This document shows positions 1 through 8,513 of a stretch of DNA of 33,524 bases, piece by piece. The stretch is from Pseudomonadota bacterium (GTDB lineage: Bacteria > Pseudomonadota > Gammaproteobacteria > Steroidobacterales > Steroidobacteraceae): contig JANXOV010000178.1 of assembly GCA_025357635.1 (NCBI GenBank), positions 1-33,524 on the forward strand. The letters are read 5' to 3'. Both the position numbers and the translations under genes were made by a program. Position 1 is the stretch's first letter, and each line of letters starts with the position of its first letter. The notes beneath the pieces were generated by a model. That model worked only from the letters and a program-made list of their open reading frames with translations, was not told the origin of the DNA and made no database searches.

Positions 1-1
1 C

Positions 2-139
2 GGGTCGCCGATCCGGGCCGGCGCGACCACGAGCGAAAAGCACATCCGGTTGAGCCGGCACTGCGTCATCGCAATTTCAAAGCCCCGCATCGCCAGCGCT
101 ACGCAGCGGGCAACCAGTCAGATGAGAGGTCGACCATGA
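2..139 (+). CDS. Possible C-terminal end of an upstream gene (partial)
   Basis: The frame starting at base 2 is open from the left edge and ends at a TGA (137-139) that overlaps the ATG of the next gene (136-138) in the ATGA arrangement typical of coupled genes. The translation is basic and Ser/Thr-rich (ends QMRGRP) and has no recognisable domain. The frame of the next gene is also open to the edge, so openness alone is weak evidence; the ATGA overlap is the main argument. It may be non-coding. Confidence 0.22.
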   Translation, partial: GSPIRAGATTSEKHIRLSRHCVIAISKPRIASATQRATSQMRGRP

Positions 140-561
140 CGATACCGATGCGCGCTGCGTTTAAGGTTCGAGTTCATTGCCCGGTGTCGTCGTTGACGTT
201 TGCGGCGTTGCTGCGGGGGGAGTTGGCGGCGATCGAGACGGATGCGGTTGCGGCCAAGGTGTTGGCGGTGATTCGTGGGCCCAATCCGTTGGGGGATTTC
301 GACTTGTATCAGGGCGTGTTTGAAGTGTCGCTGGGGATGGAGGGTTTTACGGTCACTGATCGTGCCACGCCCACGGCCGGCGAGGCCGGAACGAACACGC
401 TCTGCCCCACCCTCGTCATCACCAGCTACATCGACGCGGCGGCCGATCCAGGTGAACTGCGAACCGCGTTGAGCGCACTGCTGAATGCGCATCCCTGGGA
501 AACTCCCGTCATAGAGTTTGACGATCGCCCAACGAATCTGCTGACGAGGCCGGCCCGCTGA
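136..561 (+). CDS. Small NIF3/CutA-like alpha-beta protein
   Basis: Encodes 141 residues, soluble, with no signal peptide. The C-terminal part holds HPWETPVIEF (about residues 118-127), which resembles the HPYEEPAYDV-type motif closing the PII/CutA-like domain of NIF3/YqfO proteins. The upstream strand/helix pattern fits a small ferredoxin-like fold, but the usual second Glu of the motif is replaced by Thr. The start is supported by GAGAGG six bases before the ATG, although the same frame is open upstream to the window edge. The 3' end overlaps the convergent minus-strand membrane gene by 53 bp. Reaction and partners are unknown. Assignment to the NIF3-type fold rests on one motif and is tentative. 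Confidence 0.65.
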   Translation: MTIPMRAAFKVRVHCPVSSLTFAALLRGELAAIETDAVAAKVLAVIRGPNPLGDFDLYQGVFEVSLGMEGFTVTDRATPTAGEAGTNTLCPTLVITSYIDAAADPGELRTALSALLNAHPWETPVIEFDDRPTNLLTRPAR

Positions 562-760
562 AGGATTTCGGCTGCCGGGTAAGCCCCATCACACCCAGCA
601 TGATCAGCAGGATGGGTATGAAGGGAACCGATAGCTGCAGCCACGGCCACAGTCCTGTTCCTTCGAAGAATGCGAGGCCCTTGGCCGACCAATAACGGCC
701 GAAGCTCAGCAGAATCAAGCCAAGCATCAGTGAGGCGGCGGCGATCAGCTTGCGTGCCAT
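509..760 (-). CDS. Small two-helix membrane protein
   Basis: Encodes 83 residues from the ATG at 760. An alternative ATG at 796 adds twelve residues and has GGAAAG about 13 bases upstream. Two hydrophobic segments (about residues 4-18 and 39-60, the second rich in Ile/Leu/Met) are separated by an aromatic loop, and the C-terminal tail is polar, so this is a small inner-membrane protein. It overlaps the 3' end of the convergent first gene by 53 bp and lies back to back with the next membrane protein gene (start at 801). No family recognised and no function assigned. Confidence 0.55.
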   Translation of the reverse strand: MARKLIAAASLMLGLILLSFGRYWSAKGLAFFEGTGLWPWLQLSVPFIPILLIMLGVMGLTRQPKSFSGPASSADSLGDRQTL

Positions 761-800
761 GGCAGTGCCCCGCCCCAGGTGTAGACTTGGTTTCATCGTG

Positions 801-1499
801 ATGAAATCACTTTCCGACATGAAGGCAGGTTTGTCCAGCGACTGGGGAGTTTTCGGAACCATTTTCCTGGGTATCAGCGGCGGCATGGCGTTGGCCATCA
901 GCCGGACCGACTTCGCGGTGTCGGCCGATGTCTCTCACCTGATCGCCGTTTCAGTGCAACTCTCCGTCCCCTGGCTCTATCTTGCGTTTGCGGCATCGTC
1001 CATCGCCTCGTTGTGGCGGGCGAACTGGAGCCGATGGCTGCTGCGCAAGCGGCGCGTGCTGGGGCTTTGCTATGCCGGCGGAATGGCCTGGCAGTTGCTG
1101 TTCATTGTGTGGGTGGTCGTCGGCCACTACGACTACTACATCAAAGAGCAGTACAGCATTTACTCGATTGCCGAGGAAATTCCCGGCTACGTCTTTTTGT
1201 TTGCAATGGTTTTCACATCCTTCCGCTTCGGCCGGCGCTTTCTCAGCGCACGCCAGTGGAAACTGCTCCACACCGTTGGAATCTATTTGCTGTGGGCAGA
1301 AACCTGGAGCACTTACTGGGATGAGCTGTATCAATACCACAGCAATCAACCGATCGACTATGTGTACTACTGGGCAGGGCTGCTCGTCTGGGGCCTGAGA
1401 ATTGCAGCCTGGGGGAAAATGCGGATGCGGTCGGAGTTGCTGACAGTAGCGAGCCGTGCAAAACGGCCTCGCAGCTACTTCGCTCCTCGCGCCTTGTAG
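801..1499 (+). CDS. Multi-span membrane protein, ferric-reductase-like
   Basis: Encodes about 232 residues from the ATG at 801; an upstream in-frame start at 750 would add 17 basic, unlikely residues. There are about six hydrophobic segments. The last two, with a spaced His and many Trp/Tyr residues (HTVGIYLLWAETW and the segment near YVYYWAGLLVW), resemble the ferric-reductase-like/MsrQ transmembrane fold, whose members carry haem in the membrane. I cannot confirm a full set of haem-ligand His residues, so an oxidoreductase role is inference. No convincing Shine-Dalgarno sequence precedes the start. The basic C-terminal tail overlaps the convergent SYLF gene by 25 bp. Confidence 0.75.
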   Translation: MKSLSDMKAGLSSDWGVFGTIFLGISGGMALAISRTDFAVSADVSHLIAVSVQLSVPWLYLAFAASSIASLWRANWSRWLLRKRRVLGLCYAGGMAWQLLFIVWVVVGHYDYYIKEQYSIYSIAEEIPGYVFLFAMVFTSFRFGRRFLSARQWKLLHTVGIYLLWAETWSTYWDELYQYHSNQPIDYVYYWAGLLVWGLRIAAWGKMRMRSELLTVASRAKRPRSYFAPRAL

Positions 1500-2050
1500 G
1501 TAAATTTCTGTCCCGAGACGGACGCTTCGTACATGAGACCTCCCTTGGCGATGGTAAACACCACCATCCCGTCTTTATAGGAACCGGCGGTCTTTGCATC
1601 TTTCTTGCCGCCGCTGGCCGAACCGGTGGCGCCCGTGGTGCCTGCACTGGCCGAGGCAGCGGCGGTGATTGCAATCGCGCTGGCATTTGCGCCGAATTCG
1701 AAATTTCCCCCGGTGAACCGGATCAAGGCATCCCTATCCTCGAAGAAGACGATCTGGCTGTAGGACTGGCCGCCTGCTTGAAAGCCCAGACTCAGTTGGG
1801 ACATTTTGACATCGCCGATGAGTTTATTCTTCTCGTACACGCGTCCTTTTCCGAATGCGCCCCCGACGCCCAGGCCGCCCTTGCCGATGGTGGGAAACAC
1901 GGCATAGCCGTAGGCTTTTTCTACGAAAGCAGCGCTGACGTCTGCGTTCTTGAACAATGCGAGGGTGTCGCTGTAACTGTCAGCATGCGCGACACCGGAT
2001 AAAATCCCAAGGGTCGCCATGATCAGCCATGCACGCGTGTTCACGTTCAT
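1475..2050 (-). CDS. SYLF-domain (Ysc84/DUF500) lipid-binding protein
   Basis: Encodes 191 residues. The start at 2050 is chosen because AGGAG lies seven bases upstream and a Sec signal peptide follows (MNVNTRAWLIM to VAHA). The mature protein shows the SYLF pattern: an N-terminal helix (DTLALFKNAD), then KAYGYAVFPTIGKGGLGVGG, the characteristic Gly-rich strand with the FP-x-I-x-K-G-G core, followed by GRVYEKNKLIG and the strand containing FGANASAIAITA. Bacterial members are exported and bind phosphoinositide-like lipids or membranes; the precise role here is unknown. A short Ala/Gly/Thr-rich linker (about residues 138-155) precedes the last strand pair. The 3' end overlaps the convergent membrane protein gene. 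The upstream gap contains the gene fragment at 2091-2129. Confidence 0.9.
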   Translation of the reverse strand: MNVNTRAWLIMATLGILSGVAHADSYSDTLALFKNADVSAAFVEKAYGYAVFPTIGKGGLGVGGAFGKGRVYEKNKLIGDVKMSQLSLGFQAGGQSYSQIVFFEDRDALIRFTGGNFEFGANASAIAITAAASASAGTTGATGSASGGKKDAKTAGSYKDGMVVFTIAKGGLMYEASVSGQKFTYKARGAK

Positions 2051-2090
2051 GTTTTTCTCCTGGAGGGTCGAGCGCCCTCGCATTTTAGTG

Positions 2091-2129
2091 CATATGCCCG
2101 GCGGTTACAGCATTGCAACGACGCCTGCT
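2091..2129 (+). pseudogene. 39-bp fragment homologous to the FAD/GcvT oxidoreductase gene
   Basis: These 13 codons encode HMPGGYSIATTPA, identical to residues 85-97 of the oxidoreductase encoded at 16331-18748. At DNA level 33 of 39 bases match 16583-16621, and all six differences fall at third codon positions without changing the amino acid. That pattern means the two copies diverged under protein-level selection, so this is a leftover of a once functional relative rather than a fresh copy. Matching stops at both ends and no longer homologous frame continues. The fragment fills most of the 92-bp gap between the SYLF gene start and the PspC gene stop. Confidence 0.7.
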
Positions 2130-2142
2130 CAGCGCAAGCTAC

Positions 2143-2460
2143 TCACTCCATCGGCACGAAAATCCACAGCAGGATATACACCAGCAGGCCGACGCCACCG
2201 CACAGAATGAGAATGCAAAACAGCAACCGGACGAGCCAGGAGTCGATGCCGGTGGTACGCGCGATGCCACCACAGACACCGGCAAGCCAGCTATCCGCAC
2301 GGCTGCGGCGCATGGCATTGGCCGCCGCAATTGCCGGTGGTGGCGTGGGCAGCACCGGCTCGTTCAACACGCGCGCTTTGGCACGGGCGAACTCTTCATC
2401 CGTCAGACCTCCGCGCGCGTGCAAGTCTTGTAACTTCGCCAGTTCGTCACTCAGTGCCAT
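2143..2460 (-). CDS. SHOCT-PspC domain membrane protein
   Basis: Encodes 105 residues. Residues about 5-33 form a SHOCT domain (LQDLHARGGLTDEEFARAK), the short helical oligomerisation module usually found at protein ends. After a Pro/Ala linker, residues about 50-105 form a PspC domain: basic RRSRADSWLAGVCGGIA, then a long hydrophobic helix ending ILLWIFVP. PspC proteins sit in the inner membrane and sense or buffer envelope stress through the Psp response; no pspA or pspB neighbour is present here, so that link is by family only. The start is well supported by GGAGAGG six bases upstream. The small size and SHOCT fusion are common in proteobacterial stand-alone PspC proteins. Confidence 0.92.
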   Translation of the reverse strand: MALSDELAKLQDLHARGGLTDEEFARAKARVLNEPVLPTPPPAIAAANAMRRSRADSWLAGVCGGIARTTGIDSWLVRLLFCILILCGGVGLLVYILLWIFVPME

Positions 2461-2484
2461 GACCCTCTCCTTCGCAAAGTGAGA

Positions 2485-3375
2485 TCAGCCGCCGTTCGCT
2501 GCCTTCGCCGCCTCAATTTTGTCTTGCGTCTTGGTGTCGAAGTCGCTGGCGTCATGCCGTTCATGCAGCTGCTTTGACTGATCGCCGTAATTGCGATTCA
2601 CCTTGAGCCCGCGCTGAACAGCCGGACGCGCGGTGATCGCGTCGGACCATCGCTTTACATTGACGTACTCGTGAACCTGCAAGAATTCAGCCGCGCCGTA
2701 GATTCTGCCCTGCAACAGCGCGCCATACCAAGGCCAGGTGGCGATGTCGGCGATCGTATAGTCCGGGCCTGCCAGATACTGTGTCTCCGCCAGACGCCGA
2801 TCCAGGACGTCGAGCTGCCGCTTCACCTCCATGGCGAAGCGGTCGATGGCATATTCGATCTTCCACGGCGCGTAGGCGTAGAAGTGCCCGAAACCACCGC
2901 CCAGGTACGGCGCGCTGCCCATCTGCCAGAACAGCCACGACAAGCATTCGGTGCGAGTGGCGATGTCGGTCGGGAGAAAGGCGCCGAATTTTTCGGCGAG
3001 GTACAGCAAGATCGAACCCGACTCGAACACGCGGATGGGTGTGGGGCCGCTGCGATCCGTGAGCGCCGGGATCTTGGAGTTGGGATTGACGGCGACGAAA
3101 CCGCTGCCGAACTGATCGCCGTCCATGATGCTGATCATCCATGCGTCGTACTCGGCGCCGCTGAATTTGCGCGCCAGCAGCTCTTCCAACATGACGGTGA
3201 CCTTGACGCCGTTGGGTGTTGCGAGCGAATACAGCTGCAAGGGATGACGGCCAACGGGAAGCACTTTGTCATGCGTCGGTCCCGCGACGGGTCGATTGAT
3301 ACCCGAAAAGCGGCCGGCGCCGTCCTTCTTCCAGGTCCAGACGGCGGGCGGTGTGTAGGTTTGCGGATCGTTCAT
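2485..3375 (-). CDS. yghU: Glutathione-dependent disulfide-bond oxidoreductase YghU (GST family)
   Basis: Encodes 296 residues, the usual YghU length, and matches the Escherichia coli protein closely along its whole length. Diagnostic stretches are VWTWKKDGAGRF, NRPVAGPTHDK, LPVGRHPLQLYSLATPNG (start of the thioredoxin-fold domain), the glutathione-site segment NPNSKIPAL, ESGSILLYLAEKFG, GGGFGHFYAYAP in the helical domain, TIADIATWPW and the terminal QLHERHDASDF. The family binds two glutathione molecules per subunit and reduces disulfides and organic hydroperoxides in the cytoplasm. It is transcribed alone, divergently from the alpha/beta hydrolase across 121 bp. The Shine-Dalgarno region is weak but the N-terminus aligns with the family. 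Confidence 0.97.
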   Translation of the reverse strand: MNDPQTYTPPAVWTWKKDGAGRFSGINRPVAGPTHDKVLPVGRHPLQLYSLATPNGVKVTVMLEELLARKFSGAEYDAWMISIMDGDQFGSGFVAVNPNSKIPALTDRSGPTPIRVFESGSILLYLAEKFGAFLPTDIATRTECLSWLFWQMGSAPYLGGGFGHFYAYAPWKIEYAIDRFAMEVKRQLDVLDRRLAETQYLAGPDYTIADIATWPWYGALLQGRIYGAAEFLQVHEYVNVKRWSDAITARPAVQRGLKVNRNYGDQSKQLHERHDASDFDTKTQDKIEAAKAANGG

Positions 3376-3496
3376 GCTCTGCTATTGCCTCGATGGTGAC
3401 TCAGCGTCATTTTACCTCGATAGGGCAACCAAGGAGCGGATGGGAATTGGCGTAAACTGGTGAAAGCCGCTCAACGCTTCGATCGAGGAAATCACG

Positions 3497-4396
3497 GTGA
3501 ATCACTTCGTTCGCGGGTTTCTGTGCGCAATCCTGCTGAGTTTGTCCGTGCTTGCCGCATCGGACAGTCTGGCGGACAATTCGGCCGACCGCACCGGTGG
3601 CGCCCACCACTACGTCGAAGTGAACGGTGCAAAGCTCTACACCGAATCCTTCGGACGCGGTGCGCCCATCGTGTTCCTGCACGGCGGCATGATTTTCTTC
3701 GATAACAACTACGCCAAACAACGCGATTACTTCGCCGCCTATCGCAGAGTCATCGGCATCGACCAACGCGGGCACGGTCATAGCGCGGACGGCCCGTGGA
3801 CGCTGTCGTACCAACAAATGGCGGACGACACGGCGGCCGTCATCGAGAAACTGGGCGTCGGTCCTGTGGATATCGTGGGACACAGCGATGGCGCCAATAT
3901 CGGCTTGCTGATTGCGCGAGATCACCCGGCCCTGGTGCGTCGTCTGGTCGTCTCCGGCGCGAATCTTCGATCTGGATTGTCCGCCGAGGAAGTTCGGCAG
4001 CGCAGTCAATGGCCCGCGGCACAACTGGCGGCGAAACTTCAGACGATTTCAGACGGATTTCCGCCCTGGTTCCGCACAGACTACGCCAAGGTCAGTCCGG
4101 ACGGCGCCGATCACTGGATGACGCTGTTGGCGAAGAGTTATCAGATGTGGATCCAGCCAGTGGTGATCGAGCCCGCCGATCTGAAGAAGATTTCGGCGCC
4201 GGTTCTCGTCATGGCAGGTGACACCGATTTCACCTCGCTCGAGGATACCGCCGAGATTTATCGCGGGCTGCGCAAAGGGCAATTGATCATCGTTCCGGGC
4301 ACCGGGCATGGAATGTTTCTGAAGAGTCCTGATCTGGTCAATCTCGCCATTCGCGAGTTTCTCGACCCGAGTGAGAACGGCCCAACAGCGCGGTAG
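3497..4396 (+). CDS. Secreted alpha/beta hydrolase
   Basis: Encodes 299 residues from a GTG start at 3497, with GAGGAA six bases upstream. A Sec signal peptide (about residues 1-26, ending SDSLA) exports it to the periplasm. The alpha/beta-hydrolase core shows the oxyanion-hole HGG (about 62-64), DQRGHGHS (89-96), nucleophile Ser130 in GHSDG, acid Asp242 or 244 in GDTD, and His271 in GTGHGMF. This resembles the esterase/haloperoxidase-like group and is compatible with ester, lactone or epoxide hydrolysis. Substrate cannot be deduced. It converges with the S9 peptidase gene, with 45 bp between stops and no strong terminator visible. Confidence 0.92.
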   Translation: MNHFVRGFLCAILLSLSVLAASDSLADNSADRTGGAHHYVEVNGAKLYTESFGRGAPIVFLHGGMIFFDNNYAKQRDYFAAYRRVIGIDQRGHGHSADGPWTLSYQQMADDTAAVIEKLGVGPVDIVGHSDGANIGLLIARDHPALVRRLVVSGANLRSGLSAEEVRQRSQWPAAQLAAKLQTISDGFPPWFRTDYAKVSPDGADHWMTLLAKSYQMWIQPVVIEPADLKKISAPVLVMAGDTDFTSLEDTAEIYRGLRKGQLIIVPGTGHGMFLKSPDLVNLAIREFLDPSENGPTAR

Positions 4397-4441
4397 AAAT
4401 TTCCGCGGGCTGCAGCGAAACAGACACCGATGACAGACGTT

Positions 4442-6601
4442 TCAGCGAGATGATACGTCCGAATGCGCGGCGGCGCCTAGTTTTCGCCCCAGGTAGCCTG
4501 CCGTCGCCTCATCCACCCGCAACCAGGTTGAATGCAGCAGAAAGCCGTGGATCTCGTTGGGGATCACCATCTCTTCGTAATCGATATTGCGCGCTTCGAG
4601 GCGGCGCGCAAGATCAATCGTCTGAGCGAACGGGACATTGCGATCGTCATCGCCGTGAATCAACAGCACCGGCGACTTCCAGCCATCGATGGCCGAATCG
4701 GGTGAGGAGGCCCAGGCAACGCTCATCGCGGCTTCCCGATCGCCCTTTTCGTAACGGCCGGCCGGCTTGCCCAGGAATGCATCCAACAGCGCGGACCAAT
4801 CGTGTACGCCATGCAGATCCACGCCGGCTTTGAAGATGTCTGAATTGCGCGCCAGACCCATCGCCGTGAGATAGCCGCCGTAGGAGCCGCCCCATAAACC
4901 GATGCGGGACGGATCAACGCCCGGCAGAGATTGCAAATAGCGCGCGCCGGCGACCACGTCCTGATACTCGGATGCACCTGCCAAGCTTGCGTGTTCGGGC
5001 TGATGGAATGCGCGTCCATAGCCGATGCCCAATCGATAGTTCACCGACAGCACCACGAAACCATGCGCCGCGAGATATTGGTTCACGGCGTAAGCGTTGC
5101 TGTAGTAGTCCATGTAATGCCAGCCCAGCAGCATCTGCCGAGGGGGTCCGCCGTGCACGAAAATGACGGCCGGCTTGGCGCGAGCGGCCGTCGCTCCGGC
5201 ACTTGCGAACAATTGCCCGTGAACACGCGTTCCATCCGCCGCGGTGAAGATCACAGGTTTCGGCGTGATGAGCTGCGCGCGCGGAAAATCGGCTGGCAGC
5301 GCGCCATCTGCCAATGTTGTTCGGTGGCTGCCGTCGAGGCGCACGGTGGCAATCGAAGGCGGCTGCTGTACACCGGCTGCTACGAATGCAGCCGTATCGA
5401 CAGCTGCGCTGACGGGTGTCCATTCCAGGGAGTCGCCGGTCGTGAGCGCAATGGCGTCCGCGCGATCCACGTGCACGCGGAACACATGTCGACGATCGTC
5501 ATCACCCGGCGTGGCGCCCGTATTCGCGTCATAGATGATGGAGCCACGATCACGACTCATCACCACGTGCTCGACCATAAATGCGCCCGGCGTCAGCAAC
5601 AACGGCGCGCCACCCGTCGATGGCACCGAGTACAGATGCTGCCAGTCATCCAGATACGCCAGGAAGACCAGACGATCGCCGCCGCCGGCCCAATGCAGAT
5701 TCGCCTCGCCTTCGACATCCGGATAGGATCCCGCCAGCGTGTTGGGGCTGCGCCAGACCAGTTGCGCGGAACCGTCGGCAGCCGATGCCGTCCAGATCGA
5801 CCACGGATGCGGAATCTTCGTCAGAACCGGTTCGGGCGGACCGCCATCGCCTGGGAGTCTGACGAACGCGACGCGCTTTCCATCCGGCGACCAGCGCGCA
5901 GAGACGTCAATGCCAGTGGAGGGCGACAGATACAGCAGCGGCGCGGACTTTGCGGTGAAGATACCGATGAAGGCGTGATCGCCGCGGTGGGAGATGAACG
6001 CCAGCCGGCTGCCGTCCGGCGACCAACGCAGATCTTTGTTCTTGCCGCGATCGAAAAACAGCAGTTCCGGTTTACCGCCGTCAAAGGTTGCAGTCCACAC
6101 ATGGTCATTCTTGAGGTAGGCCAACTGGCCCTTGGAAGAAATCGCCGGTGCGTCGCCTTCATCAATCTTCACCGGCGCGCCGCCGCTCAACGCGACAGCC
6201 CAGATGGCTGCAACGGGCTGCAGCGACGAGGACGCGGGGTCCGGGGCCAGATTGCCTTCCGCAGGCCAATTCCCGTCGTGATCACCACCCAGAACGAACA
6301 CCAGGCGCGTACCGTCAGGCGAAAAGGTCACCTGCGTGATCTCCTGGCCGTCGTCCTGCGTAAAATTTGTGACTTGTCGCGGCGCGAAATCCGGACCACG
6401 CGCCACCCAGACATTGCGCACTCCCTCGAAGGTGCGCACCCAGGCGATGACATCCGCATTGTCAGCAGCGACGAGTTGCGATTCGTAGGGGTAGTGGATG
6501 ACCTGCGCCATCGTGAATCCCGGCTGCGTCGCCGCATGAGCCGCGAGCGGCGGCGGCAGGTTCATCATCAGTGCGCAGACCGCGATTCGTAGATTTTTCA
6601 T
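4442..6601 (-). CDS. S9-family peptidase (dipeptidyl aminopeptidase/acylaminoacyl-peptidase type)
   Basis: Encodes 719 residues from the ATG at 6601; a TTG two codons upstream is possible but less likely. A Sec signal peptide ending AAHA exports it. The N-terminal half (about 30-430) is a beta-propeller with repeated WSPDG-type strands (FSPDGTRLVFV, WSPDGSRLAFI, WSPDGKRVAFV). The C-terminal peptidase_S9 domain has HGGPP in the oxyanion region, nucleophile Ser573 in GGSYGGY, Asp in HGDDDRNVPF and His in NEIHGF. The family cleaves oligopeptides, commonly after proline or from acylated N-termini. It lies 44 bp downstream of the aminotransferase on the same strand and may be co-transcribed with it. 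Confidence 0.95.
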   Translation of the reverse strand: MKNLRIAVCALMMNLPPPLAAHAATQPGFTMAQVIHYPYESQLVAADNADVIAWVRTFEGVRNVWVARGPDFAPRQVTNFTQDDGQEITQVTFSPDGTRLVFVLGGDHDGNWPAEGNLAPDPASSSLQPVAAIWAVALSGGAPVKIDEGDAPAISSKGQLAYLKNDHVWTATFDGGKPELLFFDRGKNKDLRWSPDGSRLAFISHRGDHAFIGIFTAKSAPLLYLSPSTGIDVSARWSPDGKRVAFVRLPGDGGPPEPVLTKIPHPWSIWTASAADGSAQLVWRSPNTLAGSYPDVEGEANLHWAGGGDRLVFLAYLDDWQHLYSVPSTGGAPLLLTPGAFMVEHVVMSRDRGSIIYDANTGATPGDDDRRHVFRVHVDRADAIALTTGDSLEWTPVSAAVDTAAFVAAGVQQPPSIATVRLDGSHRTTLADGALPADFPRAQLITPKPVIFTAADGTRVHGQLFASAGATAARAKPAVIFVHGGPPRQMLLGWHYMDYYSNAYAVNQYLAAHGFVVLSVNYRLGIGYGRAFHQPEHASLAGASEYQDVVAGARYLQSLPGVDPSRIGLWGGSYGGYLTAMGLARNSDIFKAGVDLHGVHDWSALLDAFLGKPAGRYEKGDREAAMSVAWASSPDSAIDGWKSPVLLIHGDDDRNVPFAQTIDLARRLEARNIDYEEMVIPNEIHGFLLHSTWLRVDEATAGYLGRKLGAAAHSDVSSR

Positions 6602-6645
6602 AAGCAAGGATCCCTGGTGGCAAGCAGATCAAAAAAGAAACGGAT

Positions 6646-7803
6646 TCAGCACGGCGCTTTCGCGCCGTCGTTGCGCCATAGCACTTGCTGTAGCGCCGTT
6701 GCCAAGCTTTTCACTGTGCGATCGATGTTCTGCAATTTGTCCAGACCGAACAAACCGATGCGGAAACTGCGAAAATCCGCCGGCTCGTCACATTGCAGCG
6801 GCACTCCCGCCGCCGTCTGCAGCCCCACCGCACGGAATTTCTTGCTGGATTGAATATCGGCATCGTCGGTGTAGCTCACGACCACACTGGGCGCCTGAAA
6901 GCCTTCCGCAGCGACGCTGGCGAAACCGTTCGCCACCATCAGCGCTCGCACCTGATTCCCGAGATCCTGTTGAGCGGTGCGCAGGCGTTCAAATCCGTAC
7001 GCTTCCGTCTCGAGCATGGCTGCGCGTACGTTTGTCAGCGCATCGGTGGGCATCGTGGCATGGTAGGAGTGACCGCCGCCCTCATAGCTGTGCATGATCT
7101 GCAGCCATTTGCGCAGATCGCACGCAAAGCTGGTGCTGGTGGTCGAGTCGATCCTGGCTCGCGCCGCTTCACCCAACATCACGAGACCCGCGCAAGGCGA
7201 GGCGCTCCAACCTTTCTGCGGCGCGCTGATCAAGATATCGACACCGCTGACACGCATGTCCACCCACATCGATCCCGATGCAATGCAATCCAGAACGAAC
7301 AGGCCGCCCACCGCATGCGCGGCATCGGCAACGGCACGCAGATAGGCATCGGGCAAAATCATGCCAGAGAAAGTTTCCACATGCGGCGCGAACACGAGAT
7401 CGGGACGCTCAGATCGGATTGCTGCCAGCACCTGCTCCAGCGGCACCGGTGCAAACGGCGCCTTCGGCGCATCGGCGACGCGGCGCGCCTTCAGCACGGT
7501 GCAATGGGAGGGAATCCGGCCTGTCTCGAAAATCTGCGTCCAACGGCAACTGAACCAGCCGTTGCGGATCACCAGGCATTTTTTGTCAGTCGCGAACTGC
7601 CGTGCGACCGCCTCCATGCCGAAGGTGCCGCTGCCCGGCACCACGATGGCCGCATCGGCCGCGTACGCGCTCTTCAACAGTCGCGAAATGTCCTGCATGA
7701 CGCTGCCAAAGGCCTGCGACATGTGATTCAGCGCGCGATCGGTGTAGACGACCGAGTATTCGAGCAGCCCGTTGGGATCGACCGACGGCAAAAGCCCTGG
7801 CAT
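6646..7803 (-). CDS. Class V aminotransferase (alanine-glyoxylate/serine-pyruvate type)
   Basis: Encodes 385 residues from the ATG at 7803, preceded by GAGG eight bases away; an ATG at 7809 is only two bases from the same GAGG. This is a fold-type I PLP enzyme of the AGXT/SPT group. The Gly-rich cofactor-binding turn is PGSGTFGMEAV (about 56-66), the cofactor Asp lies in LDCIASGSMW, and the PLP-forming Lys (about 197) is in SAPQKGWSA. The family transfers the amino group of serine, alanine or a related amino acid to glyoxylate or pyruvate in the cytoplasm; the exact donor cannot be read from sequence. It is followed 44 bp later by the S9 peptidase gene, so an operon of peptide breakdown and amino acid use is possible but not shown. 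Confidence 0.93.
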   Translation of the reverse strand: MPGLLPSVDPNGLLEYSVVYTDRALNHMSQAFGSVMQDISRLLKSAYAADAAIVVPGSGTFGMEAVARQFATDKKCLVIRNGWFSCRWTQIFETGRIPSHCTVLKARRVADAPKAPFAPVPLEQVLAAIRSERPDLVFAPHVETFSGMILPDAYLRAVADAAHAVGGLFVLDCIASGSMWVDMRVSGVDILISAPQKGWSASPCAGLVMLGEAARARIDSTTSTSFACDLRKWLQIMHSYEGGGHSYHATMPTDALTNVRAAMLETEAYGFERLRTAQQDLGNQVRALMVANGFASVAAEGFQAPSVVVSYTDDADIQSSKKFRAVGLQTAAGVPLQCDEPADFRSFRIGLFGLDKLQNIDRTVKSLATALQQVLWRNDGAKAPC

Positions 7804-7947
7804 TACCATGTCCTCGCGAAAAGGAAACCTAGATTACACGCTGCCGGACCGTTCGCGAAAAATCACCGGCCCGCTCAATGGATACGCGCGCCTTGCCGCC
7901 GCAATTCCCGCACATCCTCGATCACAGTCCGCCGCTCTGATCTCCCG

Positions 7948-8388
7948 TCAGCGCAGCAGGCCCCGCGCGGACATGAACCGCGAGTACACGCTGAAGAAAA
8001 CCAGCAGCCCCGCGATCACCGCGCTTGTGATCGACATCTGTTGACCCATGATGACGCCGCCGTTCGTAAGGACGTAGGTGTAAAGAAGGCTGATGAGGAA
8101 CGCCGCCAGCGATATCACGAAGACTGGAAACGCCAGCTTCCGGCGCAGCAATAAGAGGATCGAAGCCAGCAACGCCCCAAAGACGCCGACGGCCCACACC
8201 GCCATCATCCAGCTGGGCATCCCTTGATAATGGGCGATCTGATCCGGCGTCATGCCCACGCTAGCTTGGTACTTTGCGCCTTGCGCCATGCTCATCAGGA
8301 AGTCGAACACTCCGACGGAGTTGAATAGAACCGCGAAAGCGCCGATCAGCCAAATGTGCCAGGGTGTTTTCACTTGTGATTCTGTCAT
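7948..8388 (-). CDS. Four-helix inner-membrane protein of unknown function
   Basis: Encodes 146 residues from the ATG at 8388, with GGGAG seven to eight bases upstream. Four hydrophobic segments lie at about residues 11-31, 58-80, 85-106 and 113-133. The pattern KTPWHIWLIGAFAVLFNSVG at the N-terminus, an aromatic MPSWMMAVWAVGVFG segment and a terminal RGLLR tail match a family widespread in Proteobacteria that is often labelled 'sugar transporter' without evidence. No transport motif is visible, so I assign no function. It is divergent from the small gene at 8514. The 144 bp between its stop and the aminotransferase start holds no convincing gene. Confidence 0.82.
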   Translation of the reverse strand: MTESQVKTPWHIWLIGAFAVLFNSVGVFDFLMSMAQGAKYQASVGMTPDQIAHYQGMPSWMMAVWAVGVFGALLASILLLLRRKLAFPVFVISLAAFLISLLYTYVLTNGGVIMGQQMSITSAVIAGLLVFFSVYSRFMSARGLLR

Positions 8389-8513
8389 CGTAGTCTCCCA
8401 AGATTGACCGTTCTTGCGGCACATTATCACAGGCTACAACCGTGACTCCTATTGACCACGGCGATCTACCCGGCGCAGAGTCGACGCGCGCGGACACTCA
8501 AGAGGAACACACC

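Noticed and set aside
4931-6592. 553-codon open frame on the plus strand inside the S9 peptidase region
   Set aside because: It is Arg/His/Gln-rich, lacks domains and lies antisense to a full-length peptidase with intact catalytic residues; a product of high GC at third positions of the real gene.
6793-8154. 453-codon open frame on the plus strand across the aminotransferase gene
   Set aside because: Same composition as an antisense shadow; the minus-strand aminotransferase is complete and well supported.
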